A stretch of 64,000 bases of DNA from Micromonospora chaiyaphumensis (GTDB taxonomy: Bacteria > Actinomycetota > Actinomycetes > Mycobacteriales > Micromonosporaceae): positions 124,001 through 188,000 of the forward strand of contig NZ_FMCS01000005.1 in NCBI RefSeq assembly GCF_900091435.1. The letters run 5' to 3'. The notes beneath the pieces are model-generated. The model had not been told where the DNA came from. It worked only from the letters and a program-made list of their open reading frames with translations, and searched no databases. Position 1 is the first letter of the stretch. Every line of letters starts with the position of its first letter. The position numbers were made by a program, and so were the translations under genes. Below, one piece after another: positions 61,130 to 64,000 of the stretch.

Positions 61130-61927
61130 TCAGAGTTCGGTGACCACCACGTCGAGCTGCCGGGGCCGGCCGGCCACCCGCGGCTGCTCCTCGACGGCGT
61201 ACTTCAGCTCGCGCAGCGCCGCCACCAGCGCGTCGGCGGTACGCGGGCGGGCGCCGGCGGTGAGCAGGTCGCGGACCAGCCGGCCCTTCGTGGCCTTGTT
61301 GAAGTGGCTGACCACCGACCGGGTCGGCACCCCGTCCACCGCACGCTCGTGCAGCACCCGCACCGTCACGGTGCGCTCGGCGACCGTCCCGCGCGGCGTC
61401 CACGTGGCCGCGTACGCGCCGGAGCGCAGGTCCAGCACCGGGCCGCTTCCGGCGGCCGTCGCCATGGCCTCCGCCAGCGACCGGCGCCAGTACGCCCCCA
61501 GCGCCCCGATCCCCGGCAGCCGCGCCCCGACCGGGCAGCGGTAGGGCGGGATCCGGTCGGTGAGGCGTACCGCGCCCCAGAGGCCCGAGCTGATCAGCAC
61601 CGAGCGGCGGGCCAGCCGCTCCGCCGCCGGCGGCAACGTGGCCAGGTCGAGGGCCTCGTAGAGCACACCCGTGTAGATCCGCCCGGCCGGTGCGGTGGCC
61701 GCCGCCCGCAGCCGCGCGTTGCGCCGCAGCTCGCCGCGCTGACCCTCGCTCAGGCCCAGCGCGTCGCGGGCCGCCGCCTCGTCCGGGCCGGCGCACAGGT
61801 CGACGAGGGCGGCCAGCACCGCCTCCCGCGCCGGGTTCAGCTCCGGCAGGGAGAGCTTCGACAGGTCCAGCCGCCGGCCGGTGCCGGCCTCGGCCTTCCC
61901 CTCCGACGGGGGCAGCAGGATGAGCAT
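61130..61927 (-). CDS. yaaA: YaaA family peroxide-stress protein
   Basis: The 265-residue protein starts MLILLPPSEGKAEAG, the invariant N-terminus of YaaA/DUF328. It also holds YTGVLYEALD, LISSGLWGAVRLTDRIPPYRCPVGARLPG and VLDLRSGAYAATW and ends SHFNKATKGRLVRDLL, all in the right order and spacing. E. coli YaaA limits DNA and protein damage from hydrogen peroxide by lowering free iron. The start ATG 61927 is set by the family N-terminus. It precedes the hypothetical gene at 61020 by 109 bases on the same strand. Confidence 0.92.
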   Translation of the reverse strand: MLILLPPSEGKAEAGTGRRLDLSKLSLPELNPAREAVLAALVDLCAGPDEAAARDALGLSEGQRGELRRNARLRAAATAPAGRIYTGVLYEALDLATLPPAAERLARRSVLISSGLWGAVRLTDRIPPYRCPVGARLPGIGALGAYWRRSLAEAMATAAGSGPVLDLRSGAYAATWTPRGTVAERTVTVRVLHERAVDGVPTRSVVSHFNKATKGRLVRDLLTAGARPRTADALVAALRELKYAVEEQPRVAGRPRQLDVVVTEL

Positions 61928-61949
61928 CGGCACAGCGTACGGCGCGGGT

Positions 61950-63560
61950 TCAGCGCCACGGCCGCACGGCGGCATCCGGGTGGTACACCCGATAGCCGCC
62001 GACCTCGGCCACCACCGCGGCGTCGGCCCGGTCGCCGAGCAGCCGGCGCAGCGCCCGCTCGGCCGACGAGCCGACGGCCACCACGTACCCGGGCCGGGCC
62101 GCCCGCCCCACCCGCTTCCAGTACGCCGGGTAGCGGTTCTGCCCGGGGCTCAGGTCACCGTCGAGCACCCCGCAGACCACCGCCTCGTCGGTGTTGAAGA
62201 TCAGCCGGTTGCAGGTCCAGTAGTCCCCGTACACCTCGCGCAGGCCGGCCCGGCGCACCGCGTCGGCCAGCGCCCGGGCCTGGCGCTCCTCGGCCCGCAG
62301 CGCCGGGGCGTCCGCCACGAACGCCACCGTGCCGGCCAGCGTGGCGGCCACCAGCGCGGCCAGCACCAGCGCGGCCAGCGCGCCGCCCGCCCGCGCCACC
62401 CCGCCCGCCGTGGCCCGCACCGCGTACGCGGCCGCCCGCCACAGCGGCCAGAGCACCACCGGCAGCGAGATCTGGAGCACCGACAGGTACCGGGAGTTGC
62501 CCAGCGGATCGGTCGCGGCCAGCGGGCTGCGCACGTACGCCAGCAGGGTCAACGCCGCGCCGACGACCAGGGCGAGGATCGCCACGGCCCGGACCCGCGC
62601 GGCCGGGTCGCCGGCCCGGCGGAACGCGACAAGCCCGAGCACGGCGGCGGCCACCAGCAGCACCGGGTAGAGCAGCCCGAACCACTCGGCCCAGCGGGCA
62701 CAGCCGTCCATGGGGCAGAGCCCGGAGGCCAGTGGCACCCCCTCCAGCAGCCCGCCGTGCAGCCGCTCCGACACCGACGGCGTCGCGCCGTCCTTGGTGC
62801 TGATCTCCCGGAACACCGACAGCGAGTCCTGCCCGTCCGGGGCGACCAGGTTGTCCTTGATCACCGGCGCGACCCCGACCAGGAAGCCCGCCGCCAGCAG
62901 CACCCCCGGCCAGCCCACCAGGTCCCGGGGCGCGGCCCACACCAGCACCAGCCCGGCCACCGCCAGGTAGGGCACGATCAGCCAGTCCGACCAGAGCGCC
63001 AGCCCGGCCAGCAGCCCGAACAGTCCGGTGGCCAGCCAGCGGTGCCGGACCCGGCGCTCGCCGAGGGCGACCGCGACCAGCAGCATGGCCAGCACCGCCG
63101 GTTTCACCTCCGGCCGGCCACCGACCACGGTGAGCTGGTCGCGGACGACCCGTTCGGAGCCGAGCGCCAGCAGGCCCACCACGAGGGTGGCCAGCCAGGG
63201 CGAGAAGAGCCGGCGGGTCAACCGGTACGCCAGCCACAGGAACACCGCGAACAGCGCCAGCAGCGGCAGCCGCAGCAGCGGCCAGCTCGCCCCCGCCCAG
63301 CCGACCAGCGGGGCCGCCAGGTAGGACTCCAGCACGCCCATGTAGCGCTGGCCGTAGAGGAAGACCGGCCGCTCGTCCCCGGTGGCGATGTGCAGGGCCG
63401 CCAGCCCGAACGTGGCCTCGTCGCTGTTCGAGGTGGGCAGGGTGAGCAGCGTCAGCACCAGCCGGTAGCCGACCCCGGCGACGCCGAGCACCAGCGCCAC
63501 CAGCGCCGGCCGGTCCAGCGCCGGACGCCACCGTCCCGGGTCCCGCTCTGGTGTCGACAC
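61950..63560 (-). CDS. large GT-C-like membrane glycosyltransferase
   Basis: The 536-residue protein has about 11 membrane segments and a C-terminal outside domain of about 130 residues. It bears the GT-C-type loop TLPTSNSDEATFGLAALHI with an Asp-Glu pair in the first outer loop, followed by RYMGVLESYLAAPLVGW, as in dolichyl-phosphate-mannose-like mannosyltransferases of actinomycetes. The C-terminus contains LREVYGDYWTCNRLIFNTDEAVVC, often seen in actinomycete proteins of this form. GTG 63560 is chosen as start; TTG 63566 is possible. It is 22 bases upstream of yaaA and may be in one operon with it. Confidence 0.75.
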   Translation of the reverse strand: MSTPERDPGRWRPALDRPALVALVLGVAGVGYRLVLTLLTLPTSNSDEATFGLAALHIATGDERPVFLYGQRYMGVLESYLAAPLVGWAGASWPLLRLPLLALFAVFLWLAYRLTRRLFSPWLATLVVGLLALGSERVVRDQLTVVGGRPEVKPAVLAMLLVAVALGERRVRHRWLATGLFGLLAGLALWSDWLIVPYLAVAGLVLVWAAPRDLVGWPGVLLAAGFLVGVAPVIKDNLVAPDGQDSLSVFREISTKDGATPSVSERLHGGLLEGVPLASGLCPMDGCARWAEWFGLLYPVLLVAAAVLGLVAFRRAGDPAARVRAVAILALVVGAALTLLAYVRSPLAATDPLGNSRYLSVLQISLPVVLWPLWRAAAYAVRATAGGVARAGGALAALVLAALVAATLAGTVAFVADAPALRAEERQARALADAVRRAGLREVYGDYWTCNRLIFNTDEAVVCGVLDGDLSPGQNRYPAYWKRVGRAARPGYVVAVGSSAERALRRLLGDRADAAVVAEVGGYRVYHPDAAVRPWR

Positions 63561-63678
63561 GACCAACGCCCCCGTCGTCGCCTCGACCGCAGTCTGTCAC
63601 GGGGGCGCCGGGCGGCGGGGTGGATCGGCGCAGACCACTCGCGTGGCCGGCCTGCCCGGGTTGTGGCAGGGTGACAGC

Positions 63679-64000
63679 GTGCCACCCACACCACCGGACC
63701 AACTGGCCGTGCCGCAGTTGCACCACGCCGCGCGGATCGAGGATGCCCTGCACAACCTGGTGGCGCGGCGGCTGCGGCGCACCGGGTGGCAGATCAACAT
63801 CATCGCGTACGCCGGGTACGGCGCCCCGGGCTGGGCGCGGGTCCTCTGCCGGGTGCTGCTCGGCCGCCCCGACACCCGGCAGCGCGGCCGGCTGGAGAAG
63901 GTCCGGGGCTGGCGCAGCTTCACCACCCTGCCGGCCAAGTACGCGAAGGTCACCATCGAGGCCGGCGGCGTCAGCCAGGAGACGACCGCGGACCGCAGCG
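63679..64000 (+). CDS. App1-family (DUF2183) protein, 3'-truncated by the window edge
   Basis: From GTG 63679 the frame is open to the end of the window (107 residues visible). The sequence ARIEDALHNLVARRLRRTG followed by IIAYAGYGAPGWARVLCRVLL is the typical N-terminus of bacterial App1/DUF2183 proteins. WRSFTTLPAKYAKVTI then begins the beta-sandwich that goes before the HAD-like phosphatidate-phosphatase domain, which must lie beyond base 64000. In yeast App1 is a phosphatidate phosphatase; the bacterial role is not settled. No terminator or stop is in view. Confidence 0.8.
   Translation, partial: MPPTPPDQLAVPQLHHAARIEDALHNLVARRLRRTGWQINIIAYAGYGAPGWARVLCRVLLGRPDTRQRGRLEKVRGWRSFTTLPAKYAKVTIEAGGVSQETTADRS

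Noticed and set aside
1..64000. tRNA or rRNA genes, CRISPR arrays, insertion sequences, prophage or integrase
   Set aside because: None found by reading: no cloverleaf with CCA-type ends, no spaced direct repeats, no transposase or integrase-like protein.

Overview
The window is 64 kb of very GC-rich DNA with many GTG starts, dense GTGA/ATGA start-stop overlaps and several promoters sitting almost on the start codon. With adjacent parE-parC, an NsrR/flavohaemoprotein pair and an actinobacterial c-di-AMP riboswitch, this points to an actinomycete, most likely Micromonosporaceae (inference from style and gene content; no marker gene here fixes the genus). It is chromosomal. I saw no tRNA, rRNA, CRISPR array, transposase or phage gene.

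Region 1 (1-2733): end of a DUF72 gene, a small hypothetical, a small membrane protein and an alpha/beta hydrolase. Region 2 (2756-13055): a nine-gene leftward operon, nearly all overlapping. It encodes a NodU-type carbamoyltransferase, a GT2 enzyme, a GmhB-like phosphatase fused to a GT9 heptosyltransferase-like domain, two retaining-type glycosyltransferases, GmhA, a two-domain HldE, a short SDR and a second GT9. Together GmhA, HldE and GmhB make ADP-D-glycero-beta-D-manno-heptose. No HldD epimerase is present, so the cluster looks built to make a carbamoylated heptose glycoconjugate in a Gram-positive cell. Region 3 (13056-29479): a leader with palindromes and a long hairpin repeat, divergent hmp and nsrR, a methyltransferase, a secreted SGNH hydrolase, topoisomerase IV (parE, parC), a uracil-type permease, an AlkB-like oxygenase, a membrane acyltransferase and two hypotheticals. 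A c-di-AMP (ydaO-type) riboswitch with its own promoter precedes a secreted C39-like peptidase.

Region 4 (29487-56575): a wall-polymer cluster. A fused CDP-ribitol enzyme of Bcs1/Acs1 type, two membrane-anchored TagF-like polymerases, a TagGH-type ABC exporter, a TarS-like glycosyltransferase and several other glycosyltransferases indicate a ribitol-phosphate teichoic acid. Interspersed are homologues of all five steps of the WbpA-WbpB-WbpE-WbpD-WbpI route: sugar dehydrogenase 52786-54069, Gfo/Idh oxidase 36617-37645, PLP aminotransferase 35511-36620, hexapeptide acetyltransferase 56033-56575 and 2-epimerase 44697-45782. The expected product is UDP-2,3-diacetamido-2,3-dideoxy-mannuronic acid, so the polymer probably combines ribitol phosphate with a diacetamido-uronic acid, or two polymers share the locus.

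Region 5 (56729-64000): a DUF952 gene, a two-component system beside an orphan TAXI-type lipoprotein, a hypothetical with a possible LAGLIDADG/WhiA-like fold, yaaA, a large GT-C-like membrane protein and the start of an App1-family gene. Convergent pairs are mostly separated by strong hairpin terminators. Family assignments come from reading motifs and lengths; no database search was run.
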